Source: Cytophagales bacterium
GTDB lineage: Bacteria; Bacteroidota; Bacteroidia; Cytophagales; Cyclobacteriaceae
Assembly: GCA_003541895.1 (NCBI GenBank)
Contig: DPLR01000181.1
Coordinates: 1-6,713, forward strand
Direction of reading: 5' to 3'
DNA length: 6,713 nucleotides
Shown: positions 5,200 to 6,713 of the stretch, piece after piece
How the letters are laid out: each line of letters starts with the position of its first letter
Position numbering within the stretch: position 1 is the stretch's first letter
Notes under the pieces: generated by a model
Told to the model about the DNA's origin: nothing
The model's input: the letters and a program-made list of their open reading frames with translations, nothing else
Database searches by the model: none
Position numbers and translations under genes: made by a program

Positions 5200-6713
5200 G
5201 TGATTAAATTGCACAGTAAACATTCTCCATTGCATTTAATCAGATCAATACTTAAGCCTGCCTTTTCATTATTGTCGAATAAACAAAAGAATAAAAGTGT
5301 GTCGATTATTTTTTTGATGATAATGCAAGCTGCTTTGGATTTCCTAAACATAGGAGCTTTTCTACCACTGTTTGGCTTGCTTGCAAAGCCTGATTTCATT
5401 TCTTCCTTAGTCTGGTTGCCTTTTGACTTAGCCAATAGACCACCGCAACAACTTGCTGTAATTTTTTCGGCAGGTATTATCTTTTTTACTGTAATCAAGA
5501 CCGTCATCGTTTGGTTCATTACGCAAACCAAGGCTCGTTTTGCCTACCAGATTGCTCACGATATTTCCCTTCGCATTTTGAATGAAGGACTCTCCATGGA
5601 CTACCAAACACTGACGAGCACCGACTACAGTGCCGAGATGGATCGTATCGCCAATAAGCCCCTCGCTTTCGCAAACAACATTGTTATTGGCCTTACTTCA
5701 TTAATCGCAGAAGGGCTGATCGGGCTTTTGATTTTGGTAGCGCTCACCATTTTTAATTTCCGATTGCTGATTTCTTTGCTGCTTGTAGTAACTCCTGTTG
5801 CACTGATTTATTTCTTGAATCGAAACCGGATAAAAGTGATCAGCAACACGATTAAAATAAAATATCCTCAAACTTTAAAATATGCGCTGCAGGCGATGGA
5901 AGGTTGGATGGAAGTAAAGACATATCAGAAGGAAAATTATTTTTCGGCCCACTTTAAAACCACCAGCCGCGACCTCGCCAATGCTTTTGCCGAAGATCAT
6001 GTAGTCCAGGTTTTCACCTCTCGTATCTCCGAGCTTTTCGCCAGCCTTATCATTTGCGTCATTGTATTCTGGACTGTCTTCACGAACAATGTCTATGAAG
6101 AAACGATGATTATCCTGGCTGTTTATGTAGGGGCAAGCTTCCGGTTGCTGCCATCGGTCAATCGCATTTTGAACGCCATCATTCAAATCAAAAGTCATGA
6201 ATATCTCATTGATGAGCTGGCATCACGAAACCCTGCAAATAATTTCGGGAAGAGAGCGGAGGCTCTGTCTTTTGTTAAAGATATTTCGTTGGCGTCTGTT
6301 TCCTTTTCCTATCCAGATCGGCCTTCGCTTTTTGAAGGCGTCAACTTCCGGATTAACAAAGGAGAAAAAGTAGCTTTAGTCGGAAAATCAGGAGGAGGCA
6401 AAACTTCGATGCTGTTGTTGCTGCTCGGTATAGTAAAACCCACCAAGGGAACGATATGGTTGGACGATAAACAAATACAGCAATTGGGTACGGGGTATCA
6501 ATCATTATTTAGTCATGTTTCACAAAGCCCATATGTGCTGGATGGATCGTTAAAAGAAAATGTTGCCTTTGGTATCGAACCAAAAGACATTGATCAAAAG
6601 AAAGTGATGGAATGCCTTCGCGAGGTTAACCTGTCTTCTTTTACAGAACAATTACCGCTGGGCCTTGAAACACAAATTGGTGAGCGCGGCATTATGCTTT
6701 CCGGTGGTCAACG
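5200..6713 (+). CDS. ABC exporter, fused permease and ATPase, 3' end outside window
   Basis: 504 full codons are visible. Hydrophobic segments of the exporter membrane domain lie near residues 35-61, 83-108, 158-182, 186-206, 277-295 and 301-318. The ATPase domain begins near 355, with the A-loop Tyr371 (SFSYPDRP), Walker A GKSGGGKTS at 395-403 (Lys401, Thr402), the Q-loop Gln442 (SHVSQSPYVLDGS) and the LSGGQ signature at 500-504, where the window ends. Walker B and the H-loop are off the edge. No ATG fits the N-terminus: ATGs at 5317 and 5323 would remove part of the first helix and the usual basic stretch (LLSNKQKNK). The in-frame stop at 5191-5193 limits the start to GTG 5200, with GGAG 10 bases upstream, or TTG 5209; GTG is preferred. 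The subunits would form dimers moving a lipid or lipid-linked glycan across the inner membrane. A PglK- or MsbA-like flippase role fits the neighbouring O-antigen ligase but is inference. It is transcribed away from the TPR gene. Confidence 0.9.
   Translation, partial: MIKLHSKHSPLHLIRSILKPAFSLLSNKQKNKSVSIIFLMIMQAALDFLNIGAFLPLFGLLAKPDFISSLVWLPFDLANRPPQQLAVIFSAGIIFFTVIKTVIVWFITQTKARFAYQIAHDISLRILNEGLSMDYQTLTSTDYSAEMDRIANKPLAFANNIVIGLTSLIAEGLIGLLILVALTIFNFRLLISLLLVVTPVALIYFLNRNRIKVISNTIKIKYPQTLKYALQAMEGWMEVKTYQKENYFSAHFKTTSRDLANAFAEDHVVQVFTSRISELFASLIICVIVFWTVFTNNVYEETMIILAVYVGASFRLLPSVNRILNAIIQIKSHEYLIDELASRNPANNFGKRAEALSFVKDISLASVSFSYPDRPSLFEGVNFRINKGEKVALVGKSGGGKTSMLLLLLGIVKPTKGTIWLDDKQIQQLGTGYQSLFSHVSQSPYVLDGSLKENVAFGIEPKDIDQKKVMECLREVNLSSFTEQLPLGLETQIGERGIMLSGGQ

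Noticed and set aside
5184..5207. Seven-codon ATG reading frame just before the ABC exporter, considered as the true exporter start after a frameshift
   Set aside because: It is out of frame with the exporter and joining them would require an unseen one-base change; GTG 5200 explains the N-terminus without an error. Kept only as a remark in the findings.
5190..5531. 113-residue minus-strand reading frame
   Set aside because: It lies wholly opposite the N-terminal membrane region of the ABC exporter, has no recognisable domain and a composition expected of an antisense shadow.
5875..6198. 107-residue minus-strand reading frame
   Set aside because: It is opposite the well-supported ABC membrane domain, with no motif of its own; treated as a shadow.

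Overview
The window looks like chromosomal DNA of a member of the Bacteroidota, most plausibly the Cytophagales or a close relative. The evidence is moderately AT-rich composition (judged by eye, about 40% GC), starts mostly without a Shine-Dalgarno, and a periplasmic TPR / transmembrane / H-box protein of a type common in that phylum. Two candidate promoters also resemble the phylum's TTTG / TAnnTTTG pattern. Genus cannot be assigned. The whole window is protein-coding except a 97-base divergent intergenic region. I see no RNA gene, insertion sequence, CRISPR array or long repeat.

Left part (1-3481, + strand): the distal end of a surface-polysaccharide operon. In order it holds the C-terminal end of an O-antigen ligase/polymerase-type membrane protein (cut by the window edge), a nucleotidyltransferase-fold protein, a radical SAM protein with a B12-binding-like N-terminal domain, and a SAM-dependent methyltransferase. 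Each gene overlaps the next (4, 4 and 11 bases), so the four are almost certainly co-transcribed and translationally coupled. The ligase places the operon in glycan or lipid-linked glycan assembly. The other three look like tailoring functions, but their substrates cannot be read from sequence.

Middle (3483-5102, - strand): a convergent gene, one base from the methyltransferase stop, encoding a signal peptide, TPR repeats, one transmembrane helix, a coiled coil and a histidine-kinase-like H-box. It ends where an ATPase domain would be expected. It is the most unusual protein in the window.

Right part (5200-6713, + strand): the N-terminal 504 residues of an ABC exporter (permease and ATPase fused), divergent from the TPR gene and running off the edge just after its LSGGQ signature. 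Its best start is GTG rather than ATG. Beside a polysaccharide operon it could be a flippase for a lipid-linked glycan, but sequence alone does not show the substrate.

The window does not contain a clearly new defence or mobile system. The points most worth a second look are the kinase-like protein without an ATPase and the tightly coupled nucleotidyltransferase / radical SAM / methyltransferase trio behind an O-antigen ligase.
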